From contig CP114124.1 in assembly GCA_029959195.1 (NCBI GenBank), positions 620,001 through 684,000 of the forward strand: 64,000 nt of DNA. The letters are read 5' to 3'. The translations under genes were made by a program, and so were the position numbers. Below the pieces are notes generated by a model that was not told where the DNA came from, searched no databases, and saw nothing but the letters and a program-made list of their open reading frames with translations. Origin of the DNA: Dictyophora rubrovolvata. Lineage: Eukaryota; Basidiomycota; Agaricomycetes; Phallales; Phallaceae. Below are positions 38,881 to 50,779 of this stretch, one piece after another (position 1 is the stretch's first letter; the number at the start of each line of letters is the position of its first letter).

Positions 38881-39895
38881 GAATACGAACTTCGTGAGAG
38901 TGGCACTCGGCAAAGGAGTTCGGACTTCCATGCCCGTAGACGATGAAAACCCTTCAAAGGCGTCAAGTGATTTTATTTTTAGAAAGCTAGTTAACCGGCG
39001 ACCCACCTATCATTCCGCCCGCCCCAAACCTAAGAGATATGGGCGGGATGAGCTGAAAATGCCTTAAGTAGAGGCGGGGTGGTAGTTCCCCACGCCAAAC
39101 CCTCCAACGTCTCCACCCGCTGCTAGCTTCGAGACCAGATGCGTAGACGACAAAACGAGTGGGCAGGCAGGTAACATTCAATCTGAACAGTCCTCCCGCC
39201 GCCGACGATTTAATCTGCACCATGCACAACTGCCATAGCTTAGATATTTCAAATTTACTAATTTACTTATTTACACCAAAATCTATCTAATGTTTGATGG
39301 AATATGCCAGCATTAGGGTTTACAAACCTACCGTCACATCCAGCCCCCACCACCCAGCAAACCCGCCAAAGAGGAGCTGAAACCTAAAAATGAGCCATGT
39401 ATGAGGGGGAGAGGGGAGAGGGGAGAGGAGAGGTTGCAGCGTCCACTCTAGCTAAAACCGAGGTACATGAACAAAAAAAACGTTAAAAAGGTGAAAAAAA
39501 TTTTCACTAGGCAGATGCTTACTATTGATCCATTGCCGGCCCTCATCCATACATATCTATCCGAATGCTGCACATTTTCGCATCTACTAAAAGATGCAAA
39601 CGCGGGGAGATGGGCGCAGTTGGGAAAGGAGGTAGTGATGGTCGAGAAAAGGTTTGGGCCGTTCGGCGCCTGTCGACTTGGTCACGTGATGGAACTTTCC
39701 TCGGTTGCGCCTCTTGTACCATAGTCAACTAGTCGCCCCGCCCTGTCGGTTCCCGCCTCCCGCTTAATTTGGGCGCACACGGGCATCTGCACGCGCCTAC
39801 GGTGAAAAAAATAGCTATATACACGCTGCGTGATACTCGATTATATAATAGCTATCTACGAGGAGCTCGGACTTACGAGTACCACGTATCTCGTA
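38881..39895. other. Segment present in unit 1 but absent from unit 2
   Basis: About 1 kb bounded on both sides by GATGATGATG-type sequence, which in unit 2 (43128-43140) occurs once. It is GC-richer than its surroundings and carries clusters of GGCGGG/CCCGCC and a GGGGAGA tandem (39398-39432). No transposase frame or clear terminal repeats are visible. It may be an insertion in unit 1 or a loss from unit 2. Confidence 0.4.
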
Positions 39896-40329
39896 CGATG
39901 ATGATGGGGTATATTGTTTATATTCAATGGTTCCTGCTTCGGCTTAGAGTCTACCGTGGCCGAATCAACGTATATAAATATAGTAGCAGTAGCAGACAGT
40001 AGCAGACCCGGACTGGCAGTGTTTTTTAAAATTCCGGTACGGCGTAGTAAGCCAAGCTTCTCTCCTTCTCGTAATTGCCTTATTCACATCGACTTATTTA
40101 TATAATCCAATCAATCCAACCCATTGTATTAGCCAGGTGGACATTCATACCAAGTTAACAAGCTTCGAGTCCTTCCTATTTTTTTAATAATTTGAGGGAG
40201 GCGAACAACAAGCTATTATTTCTCTAAGTTGTTACATAAAAAAAACTGTGGACAAAAACGAAGTTTGAAGTCGAAAAGAACCGAAAGAAAACTGTTCAGC
40301 TCTTTTTGGTTTGAGCTTAAAAATTCGTG

Positions 40330-43300
40330 GTTTGCTTTCTGATTATGGACGACATAACAGGATGACATTCTAAAAATTGATAAATGAACGCTCAACTTGT
40401 CTCTAGTAGTAGCGGCTCAGTAACAAACACGTACAAATTTTCTAGATTCCAGCAGAGTTCTGAGTAGTTGAAACAGGAATCCTGGAAGTATTGCCATTAC
40501 ATACTTCCAACTACGAGTATAGTCGGTTTAGAAGAATACATGATTGGAGATGACCTTTTGAACCCTCTACATGAATATCGCCAGTTCCATCGCCACCATC
40601 TTCATTACTGCTGATGTGTCACCCTGACGTGTGCTTATTGTTATTGGATCAAACTCGGTGTCATGTTATTTCAATGATTCGCAGTCAGATCAGCTGGTAT
40701 GGTAAACTTGTGATGCCGGACCAGACATCGATGGTGCTGCGACCACTGTAATTGAAACTGTTTCGGGGGGTATTCCCGAAACAAAAAAAACTACATAAAA
40801 AAGTAGTGCTTATAGGGTTTTTCTCCAGTTGAGGGCGGTTCGAACTTCAAAAAGTAAAAGTTGAGATCAGTTCAATTATATCAATAAATTATCGGGACAA
40901 GACATTGCTTCTAATGATATTTATAGCTAACGACAGGAAGGTTGCAACTGGCAATCAATTCCTTAACAAAGCAAATTTACGGTGATCCTATTCATTAATG
41001 ACCGCAAAAGTATTGTTCGTATTAGCGATTCCTACCGAGTTACTCTCATTGTCTAACATCACATAAAAACGTCCCCTGCACGTTCATTTGCAATGATGAG
41101 AAAACAAAGCCGAGTAAAGGACAAAAAGGAGATACATACATAAAGGTCTGTGCCAGTACACACGTATTATTTGATCCGGCGGGTTCAGCGAAGATGAGAT
41201 ACGTCTCATTGTGTACTCCATTTGCAATAGCAGTATTGATCGACCTAGGCCATATTTGGGCATCAGATATGAGGTCGTATGTATTCTAAAAAACGTGGTT
41301 CAGAAACTTATAATTGTCGTGAAAGATCAGGTTAGACCGTCGTACATTTCCAATAGCAAAGGACAAGGTTCGCAATCGACTGGTATCATTGATCCTCAAG
41401 AAATGTGTGTTGTTATCCATTACAGCACCAACTAGTTTGGCGTACAGGTTGAAGGCGGCAGTGGGCAAGAGCGTTTGTGTATTCACTATGGTGAATAGTG
41501 CAATCAGGTAAATAGAATAAAAAGCGGCACGTTATCTTGAAGAGCTCACGCGTATCCAAAATGCATTGTACTCCTTCGACTAACGTTACTGATTGGTTTC
41601 CGTCACCAAACCTAGAACAGCACATATTGAATTGAGTTGGGTTGCAGTATGTATACATCCTTACTTGATTGAAGATACATCAACGTTCCAGGATGACTGT
41701 AAACCAGGAACTTCCGTATTCGGGACAAAATTGACCGGTGAAGTTAGCTGCTCGTCACTGATCCCGCCCCAATCTATGCGCCCCACAGTGTTCGTACCCG
41801 GGGGCGGTATGAATATACCTGTCCTATTTTTTTGTATTAAATCATTATTGAGCAGATTTTCCGTTATTGTAGGAATAAGGCTTTCGTTGGGGCTTAAAGT
41901 AATAATTGTCTGTATAGGCTTGCCAATACCCAAGACACCGTCAACACCTAGAAAATACAATTGAGAATTTGTAAGAATAGAGTGCCAATACATACCCTCA
42001 AACCCTTCCGAGGCACTTGCCACCCCGAAGGATTGTACGAATCGGGTTGGTATATTCGTAACCTCTACAAGGTCGACAACTAATAAATAATATTTGGAAC
42101 AAGAATATGATAGTTTTCCCTTTTTTTTTCGCGCGGGAGTTTTTCTTACATTCTGTACCGGTGACGCTACCGATGAAGTTACCAACACTATATTGGACAC
42201 GAACATTTCGACCAGTATTGATAGACGAGCTCGAAGGACGATAGGGACTTGACGAATCGACTCCAATCCATGTATTCGAGTCTGTAATGTCGAGAGCGGC
42301 TTTGTACGTCCCATTTCCGACTTGAAAGCCCTCTATCGTAACAAGCAGGCTGAATAACTAAAGCCTATTAGTTAGCAAAGACCATCATTCTAGATGTTGT
42401 TGAACGAAGGCAATATGTTATATTTACGTCATACGTCAACGGAGTTTGCGGGGGTTGGTCGCTCGATGAAGAGCGAGCGTATTTGCGATCTTGTTTGATA
42501 ATATCACGCCCAGTTAATTTCGTGTCAGGAAAGACGAAACGTGTCTTCAATTCTGTGGAGTACGGGTCTGGGTTTGGTCCCGGCTCGTCAGAAGCCCGAC
42601 TCGAGAAACGTTGTGGATTGCAAACCGCAAGACTGCTAATGCATAGAGTAAAGAGCAATGTATAGCCTTTCATGTGTGTGAGACTGAGGAAACAAAGCGA
42701 GGTGCTGGACAGACACATCTCTGGTTCTTATATTTATACTGTGTAGCATAGTACCGCATACGCCGTTTAAGGAGTTTTAAGGCCGTTTAGTGATGGTTTC
42801 ACTGGTCCTAGTATGCACCGCAAGGACAGGCAAGGACCTGTCGATTGTTTTTATGCATACAATCCCCCTGTCTCTTCGCATACTGATTCGGACAGAGGCG
42901 CATTGCTGTTCCACGGCCATGACCGGGACCTCCGACGAGCGCGACGGTGTTTCTAAGACAGCCTCGAAACACACCTTTGGACAAAAAGTTAATGAAAGAA
43001 AGGTGATAGTTAGACTCCTACCCAGTAGCTCTTTGGATCACAGTCCGAGCCTGTTGTTATGTGATTTGAAGGATATATTGTGACAAAGGAGATTAATACA
43101 TACATACATACATCCAACCAATATCGCCGACGATGATGAGGTATATTATTTATATTTGATTGGTTCCTGCTTCGGCTTAGAGTATGCCGTGGCCGAATCA
43201 GGAAAACATACATAAATAAATATAGTAGCAGGAACTTGCAGTGTCTTCACGGCCGCGGGCATAATAAAGCCAAATTCTAGTAATTGCCTTATTCACGTTG

Positions 43301-43489
43301 TCTGTCCAGGACATTCATACCAGACTAATAAACTCCGAGTTCCTTCCTATTTTTTTTTTTCAATTTTAAGGGAGGCGACCAACAAGTTATTATTTCTTTT
43401 ACTCTAACTGGTGTTACAAAAACAGCTGAAAAAACTGCGAAAAAAAACGAAAGTTTGAAGTCGAAAAGAACTGAAAGAAAACTATACAA
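40330..43489. repeat. Tandem duplication, unit 2 (carries A1-like gene B)
   Basis: Second copy of the block at 35860-40298, same orientation. It lies directly next to unit 1 and before transporter 2. The promoter and signal-peptide exon match unit 1 almost perfectly, while the mature-protein exons have diverged strongly. Confidence 0.75.
40988..42673 (-). CDS. Pseudo-aspartic-protease B (polyporopepsin-like A1 fold, catalytic motifs altered)
   Basis: Paralogue of gene A. ATG 42673 and the first exon are nearly identical to gene A (same signal peptide). Mature blocks: GNGTYKAALDITDSNTWIGV, VDGVLGIGKPIQTIITLSPN, NTVGRIDWGGISDEQLTSPV, then VQCILDTLNTQTLLPTAAFN across an intron, and after the last intron GRFYVMLDNESNSVGIANTN, ending at TAG 40988-40990. 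The first catalytic triad is Asp-Ile-Thr and the second Asp-Thr-Leu: both Asp remain but both Gly residues of the Asp-Thr-Gly triads are lost. All exon junctions read in frame. As with gene A, weak or no protease activity is inferred. Its changes differ from those in gene A, so the two lost the canonical motifs separately or kept changing after duplication. Confidence 0.8.
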
Positions 43490-44363
43490 ACGAAAGGATA
43501 ATTGCTAACATCTACTTTGAAATGATTGGATTTGGTATATATGTACCTTCAAAAACGATCAACGCATATTTTACCACTTGAAAAAAAAAAAGAAGGAAAA
43601 AAAAAGGTCGACCGTTCCCTGGAATGAAAATGACAAATTTGATTTGTTTGATGTCGAATGTTGACGAGAGTGAGGAGAAGAGAAAAGAAAATAAAGGAAA
43701 GGATAAAAAATGTCACAGTTGAATGAGAAAAATGAACGTGTACATGGAAAGAAAGAAAAGGCGTGCTCGAAAAAAAAAACAAAGAATAAGAGAATAATCA
43801 ATAAGAAATTCATTAGCACAGTAAAGTATAATTATGGATATTGATATTGATAGTTTCATTTTAATTGCCACCGTCATAAGAGAGCTCAAAAACGAGGATT
43901 TTCTTGTAATATAGGGTTATTCGTATTTCGAATTGCTTTGCTTCGCTTCGATATTCTGTTACGTTGGTGTTCCGCTTCGTAATGCCCCGCCAATCGCTCA
44001 AAAGGCCAGTGGGGGGAACGATAATCTTCATCTTCATCATCTCCTCTCGTTCTTGACTCCCGTAATAATAAAACGTACGCGTAATATAGACCTCCCCGAT
44101 CGAAGAAAAATGGAACTTTGAGCGACAGAGAAAAGAAAATAGGGATTAAACTGATATAAAAATAAGAACTTCGTAAGTGCCGGAGAAAAAAGAAAATAGA
44201 GGGGGGGGGGCATTCATGGAATATGGTTTATGATAGTATACGATCGTATGCTCGGCACCGGTGGTGTGGTGGAGAATTGGAACGGATGGAGGGATGGAGG
44301 GAAGAAAACCCAAATTTGTCGAAATAAAGAGCAGAGGGAGAGGGAGAGTATGCCATATACACT
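43490..44363. other. Spacer 3' of transporter 2
   Basis: AT-rich, with poly-A and poly-G runs (a run of eight or more G near 44203). Probably the 3' UTR of transporter 2. Open frames at 43549-43819 are low-complexity Phe/Ser products of T-rich sequence. No gene is seen. Confidence 0.5.
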
Positions 44364-47300
44364 TTACACTTGGCTACTTGGATCGGATGCAGATGGGGAT
44401 AAAGTCGATTGTGACATTGGAATAGCACCACCGGTAGACTTGTTTAAAGGCTTCTCGACCATTGTAGTTGGAGATACGGGCGCCGACGACGACAACTGTG
44501 ACAACAACTGTGCCTCAACAAGCTGCGACTCCCGTTTCAAAATCGTAGTAGCAAAATTTGAACGTGCACGAATTTCGCGTCCCTTCCAGAATAGAATGAA
44601 AGGTACTACTGCTAGGAGTGTAGCGAGGCATGCGAAGATGGTGGATGCCCATTGGAATGGAAGACGGGCGTACATCTATTTAAAAGTTAACGATTCTTCG
44701 CTTGGCAATGTGAGAATGTGCGCACCTTGGTTGTGAACAACGGGAAAATAGTAGCCATGATATTCCCTAAATAAAAGAACATCAACAATGAAACAAGCAT
44801 AATACACGACCTTCAACAATTAACTTACTGCAAAGACTCTGACCGGCCAACGCCGACGATGCATATATACCATACGAATCAGCAAGATACGTAAAAGACG
44901 CCAAATACATTATAAAAAGTGCAACGAAGAACGCGAAAATGCCACACATCGGTCCAATCCAGGCGTGTACGGAGTGCAGAGCTGTCCAAGCGTATATGAA
45001 ACAGCCGACGGGGAATAAGACGGCTGCTACCATTGCGGCGTATAGACGCGCTTCGGGGCCAATGCGTTTTACGTTACGTCTGATTTGATTTAATTCAATT
45101 TTTGGATATTTGATGTGCAGAAAGAGGATAAGTTTGAATGGGAAGGATGTGTCAAGGGGCAGCCGCGTGTAATCCGTTAGCGACGGCAAATGAAAAGTGA
45201 ATGATTTTAGGACTTACAGGTATAAGCGGTCTTGGTAAAAGTTAGCTGCGTATCCGACTAGACATCCAATGCTGCGTTAGGTTAAAATGAGAAAATCGGA
45301 ACTCGTGTAATGCGTCTGTTAGGAAGGCTCACGTCATAGGGAGAAATGCCAAGCCGACTTGGGCACTGTTGAATTGGTATAACGTTTGGAAAACCAAACC
45401 AATGGATCTTAATAAATAAATAAACGCGGAATGTGAATGTGAAATTCTCAAGGGAAAAAAGGGAAAACCACGCACTCGAGCAGGCTGTACAATACACCCC
45501 AACTAAAGAATAGCCGTCGTCAATAATGAAGCAAAAAAAAGTAAAGCAGATTCCTAGACATACGCAACGCCTATCCATAACTAAAAGAAGCGCAATAGCC
45601 AGATTAGAATTCGAAACCGGGAATAAAACAAAAGGGACGAAGAAGAATACGCACACTAATACTCAATACAATAGGTTCAGTAGCGAGAAGATCTACAGAA
45701 AGCAAAGCTCAGATTTATTTGCAAAGATAAACTCAACTTGAAAAATAACCCACATAAAGGTCTTGTACAAGAAGTAGAAATAAGCTGACGCAAACTTGTT
45801 CGTTCATCTTCGACTCGTGCGCGGTATCTGGTATCACCCGTTTCCTTTCGGAGCTTGTGGGCTTCCCGAGTTAAAATGACATCGCCTGTTTGACAAAACA
45901 AAAACAAAAGCGACACATCAGTTCCGAGTTCGACAAAAAGGAAGCGGAAGCGGAAGCATCAGGCTCTGGTCATGAGCGTCTTCCAGGCTTTGATTAGGTT
46001 CCCCTCTCTTATTTCCGTCGCGGGCATCACGCATCAAGCCAGAACCAATTTTGCTTTTTGCACGACATACCTCGAGTCTCGTCAAAAAATAATAATACGG
46101 CAAATGCATACGCGCCCGAAAATCTTTAAAAAAAAAGAAAAACACGCGTTTTAGCAGACTTTTAAGCGAAAAATGGCGTAACGCGTCACTACTACTTGCA
46201 TGAGGTTAAGCCATTGAATCCATCTCCACTGCAAATGGGGATTTTGCTCGATTAAACCGGCAAATGTAGGAGCTAGACCTGCTGCACCGACTGCGGATAA
46301 AGCGAATAACGACATCGGAGCTCCTCGACTAAACAAGATCAAAAGTCAGGTTTTTTTTTCAATTGTAGCCCCCAAAAAGGAAAACGGGTTTCGCTTACTC
46401 GCTAGGAGCCCATATATCCGCTACAACTCCTGCAGCCTAAGGATGTATAGGAAGGTCATTAATAATATGATATAATGACATGAAGGTCGGGACGGATAGG
46501 AGATTGATGCACTCACGACAGTGGCACCTGTCGAACCTGCAGCCCCGGCGATGAACCGGGCAATAATGACTGTAGCCATGTTTTTCGCTCTATAAAAGAA
46601 AGAAAAAAGAATTAAAAGTCAATCAATTGAAATGAATGAGGCAGAATTGGCTTATTACTCTGCGGCTACAACGTGGATGAGAGCAAATATGATGATGGAG
46701 GCGATGAATAGGGGTCGTCTTCCGAGGTCTTCACTGAGAGGAGCGGTGAGGAGCGGTACTACGCCGAATCCTAGACCAAATAGACTAGTGGAAAAAATTC
46801 TGTCAGTGAAGAATGGGGGATCAAAGCGACTGAGATGACGGACCTGAGTGTTGCTGCGCCCTCTTCTTCAGTGCCACGCAGGTCTCGTAACATTGATGGA
46901 AAACCGAGTGCAATACTAGAGCCGGCTCCAGCTATAAGAGAATAGTTAAAAAGAAGAACGGTAGGTTTGGGTAGACGGATATGCGTACCAGCCAAGATTG
47001 TAAAACTACAGGCAATAATCGTAATGACCCATTTTCGAAAACGTGAAGCGTTGCGAGGATTTCTTACGTCGCTTGGCATGAATTCGACCTAATTTCGTGC
47101 AGTGTGCATGTTAGAATTTTCCACGAGCGGATTGTCTCTTTCTACGCACATATATCGGACTGGTGGCGGCCTCTGGTTGCATGACCACTTCAAAGGAGGA
47201 GGCAGAGGGCTGACTACGGAAGCTGAGAGCAGTCTTCTCTGCATCGGATTTATCCTGCGCACAAGTCTGGCAAAGCGGTTGCATTTGGTGTTGATGATGA

Positions 47301-47509
47301 TGATGGTGGTGGTGTTGGTGGTGGTGGGGGTGATGGTGATAATGATGAGGGTTCTGGAGACTGGCGATGGGCTGTGGATGGACGGGTCGAAGATGCTGTT
47401 CGTCATTAGAAGATTCATGAATGCCGAAGCCGAGAACGGTGTCACATTTTGTCGTTAATAAGCTGCTTGTACTGTCTGGTGAAGAAGAGGGTGACATTGG
47501 AGAGGACAT
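44364..47509 (-). CDS. MFS transporter 2, DHA1 type, with His-rich N-terminus
   Basis: Paralogue of transporter 1 with the same motif order and intron layout. ATG 47507-47509. The cytosolic N-terminus of about 130 residues carries a run of about 22 residues that is mostly His, followed by MQPLCQTCAQD; transporter 1 lacks both. Membrane-domain motifs: RNPRNASRFRKWVITIIACS, FPSMLRDLRGTEEEGAA, APLSEDLGRRPLF (motif A), ARFIAGAAGSTGATV, ADIWAPSE, SRGAPMSLFALSAVGAAGLA, QWRWIQWLNLM, LTREAHKLRKETGDTRYRAR, GWGVLYSLL, and YARLPFQWASTIFACLATLL. The cytosolic tail ends DPSSQV. Probably a proton antiporter exporting drugs, polyamines or metabolites. The His tract suggests metal binding or sensing, an inference only. 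It sits beyond gene B, mirroring transporter 1 beyond gene A. Confidence 0.88.
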
Positions 47510-50500
47510 TTCTTTGAAGGAAAGGAAGAGATATAGAGAAGGAAGGGGAGGGACTAGTACTGAGCTTTCGGAGACAGAGAGGCGAGTCGATGAGTGATGG
47601 GGTCGTGAAAATGTCCTCGAGGAAGTTCATTTACATGTTTTGGCCTGCCTTATGAATGCCAGAAACGGCCGCACAAAAAGAGCCCATGTGTTTTTTTTGT
47701 TTCTCGGGAAAAAATAAAAAATAAAAAATAATATTATTACTATGTGATATTATTATTGTATGGGCGCGCGCCCTTCCAGGAAAAAAAAAAATCAAAAAGA
47801 AATCACGCACCAAGTCATCCGCGGGTTCGATACGATGATTCCAAGCGTTGGTACTTCTCTTTTTATCCCGACATTTCGGGCTTTGTTGTTCTGCGAAATG
47901 TGCAAGGGAAGGGAAGGGAAGGGTTTGTGCTGCAAGGGTCGTGTCGATTCTCCACAGGTGGCGCCGTGGCCCATTGCCGTGTTGCGGCGTCACAGTCAAG
48001 TCACACACTCCTCTGCCGTTCGTTCCGATCATTAATCAAGCTAAAAACCGATATGGCGAATAATAAAATATGTCTCGTCTTGGTCATGAGAGCATACTTT
48101 TTTCGCTTTTTTTATTTCTACAAAAGGACAGGTTAGGATTGGACTGGACTGGATCCTGAAAAAAAAAAGCTGGCAATAATAGTACATACCAAGCTAAGTA
48201 TGCGTGTACCTGCCTGCCGGCACGTCTTGAAGTTGCGCGTTTTGAATTCAAATTGCCAGAATGCTATGTATCATATTGCACCTGAACTAAGTACGTGCCG
48301 TCCTTTCCTTCCTATCATAGTCCTTCCGATTCCTTCGAATCATCTCACCTTCGGAAATGCCCAAACAGCGCACCTTACCGGCCTTACCCATGACCTCGAC
48401 TCATCTTTCGTTTGCATCAACACCAATGTGACACTGACGAGGTGCAACGTCGAAGATGCGTAGCTAGGTGGCAGCTATATATATATCTCCTCTTTCCTTG
48501 AACCTATAAATTTCGTTTTTCATCAGATCTCACACTTAATCACCTGTACCGAAATGAATTAAAACATTAAGCACTATCTCCATGAAACTCTAAAAAAATA
48601 ATCATCCGTCGAGTCGGTCTTCAATCCCATAACTGAAATCGAAATTCAACATAATATACATGACGCCATTTGAAGAAAAAAATAAACGATGACTAGCAAC
48701 ACGTTCAAGGGGACCGGGGACCGCTGAGGTGACAGGTCGCGCACGCGGATGGCGCCGTGGCGGGTTCCGGTTCGCGTCCGAGTATCGATAGAAAAAGCCA
48801 GAAGGCGGTACAAACTAAAGTAAGTAGTTTTTTTAGTCACAGTAAGCGATATACGTACTTACATACATACAATACATATCGCCATTCATTTTACACCCGA
48901 CCGACATGATGCATGATGATTGTTTGGTAGTTCTTACACTCAGCGTAATCCCCTGTAATCCCTTCCGAGTGGGTCTCGACTGCTTTGATTCAATTTAAAG
49001 TGAATTTCGGCCATTGTCATGTCGTCCAAAGATTGTTATTCATCATATGTATCAAGATTATTAAACACCGTTTTTGAAAAAGAGGCGGAGAGCTTTGTAC
49101 ATATGTATTCAATTCAGTCATGTTGATGGTCGCAAAATTTTAACTAGCTTTGGGAGAGAGTTATAGTACTATAGGAGATTTCTCGAATTTGGAACCCGGA
49201 CCGCCACGACGCCAAACTTGAGCTTCAGTTCTTTCACACTTTCTTCGCAGTCGCGTATGTATATCGGCTTCTTAAACAAAAACATACATTCAATCATTGG
49301 AATTCCTGAATTCTTTAATTCACAATTATAATTTATTTTCGCGCGCGCACGAAAGAAGAGTCAGAAGACAACTTTTCATAATATCTATGGAGATATGGAA
49401 TTAATATAATCTCGAGTCGGTTATGATTGAATAAAAGGGTTCCGATGCCGGTGAAATCACAAACATATATCGTTTACCTACATATTCAAAAAGTTCAAAA
49501 GGGTTGGCTAACAGACAAACCCGACGAGGATATGCCAGACGTCTAAAAATAAAAACAGAACAATAACAATAATAATAAATGATTATCGCCCGCGGCCGCC
49601 GTCACTGTTCCAGCGCCCAGCGCCACAAAGCCATAAACATGGCACGGCATGACATGACACCGCCACAAAACCCATCTTTTTCTGACTACGCCATTCCGAT
49701 TTTCTCGCGTAGACCCGCTCGCCATATATAATATAATAACACCTCGGAAGGGAGGCCGTATAATGCGACGGGATCTACCCCCTCGAGCCAATAATGGTAC
49801 AAAAGTCATAATTTAAACCCATCGATTTAACGCATGAAATATGACCAGTTCGCGCGCGCGTGCATGCCAATTTCAGATCCAGAGATAGGAGTACGAGTCG
49901 GAAATTGCGAACCAAAGAATATTAAAAAAAAACCTCGTTAGAAATTTCATGGTTCATGGTTCATGAACTCCATGAACAAAGCCGGGTCTCCCTTCCTCAG
50001 GTTCGTTTTCGTCTTCGTATCTTATCTTCTCTGGATAAATAAAATAAAATAAAATTCATCCAACAAACCCCTATATCCCTATTGTTTCCATTCATTCCCA
50101 AATCATCTCATTATAAGCGTCTACCACGAGGACGAGAAGAACCATGATGATGATGATGATGAGTGCCGGCACGTGAACAAACAACCTGTACGAAGTCGGA
50201 AAGAAGTGTATGTCTGTATAAGTAGAATGCCGCTTCTTTAAAAGGGTTCGAAGAATCCGAAGCACGATTAGGGTGGTGTATGGTGTGTGAATGTACGTAT
50301 CTTGTGCCAAACGCGGCTTCCAAACCCATGTTGATCTAGTCCATCTATTAAATTTGGCTCGAACCTGATGATATCTCCGGAACGAAATGAAAACAAGATG
50401 AGATCAGGTGAGATTGAGACCATATGAGTGCCTGATTAATGGTTGATTTTGGTCTAATGTGGGGTGTATTAGCGTGTGATCGTGTTTATCAATGATGATG

Positions 50501-50779
50501 AGGAGATTTGTTTAGTTGATTTTTTTTTTGAAGAAAATCGTTCAGTTTGACTGGGAATCATGCTGTGTAGGCTTGATGCTTGAGAACATTGTGAAGAATC
50601 AACCAACGACTGCCACTGTATATAAATTCCTCAGACATAAATCAACTTACCGAAGCAAATAAAATCACCATATCATATACATTTATCCACCTTTCTCCAA
50701 ACCTGTCAAGATCCGAAATCGTTCGAGATCATGAAATTGATAAAATGAGTCTAACAAGGAACCTGGCTTCAACTTGTGT
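47510..50779. other. 3.3-kb gene-free stretch before the repeat cluster
   Basis: Holds the promoter of transporter 2 and simple repeats: AAAAAT-type runs (near 47710), GGGAA tandem (47908-47922), TATATATATAT (near 48478), CATACATACATAC (near 48860), GCGCGCGCG (near 49854) and GATGATGATGATGATGATG (about 50141-50161). Open frames have no recognised domain. No RNA gene is seen. Confidence 0.45.

Larger units (their letters stand above)
35860..40298. repeat. Tandem duplication, unit 1 (carries A1-like gene A)
   Basis: Non-coding and coding sequence here is repeated in the same orientation at 40330-43489. Clear matching blocks: 36380-36500 with 40861-40985, 37921-38365 with 42451-42899 (almost identical), 39896-40298 with 43128-43489. 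Unit 1 contains about 1 kb (38881-39895) absent from unit 2, and about 260 bp extra just upstream of the gene's promoter. Boundaries are approximate, judged by eye. Confidence 0.75.

Noticed and set aside
39000-39400. A hAT-type miniature transposon suggested by GGCGGG clusters
   Set aside because: No terminal inverted repeats or 8-bp target duplication could be found by eye.
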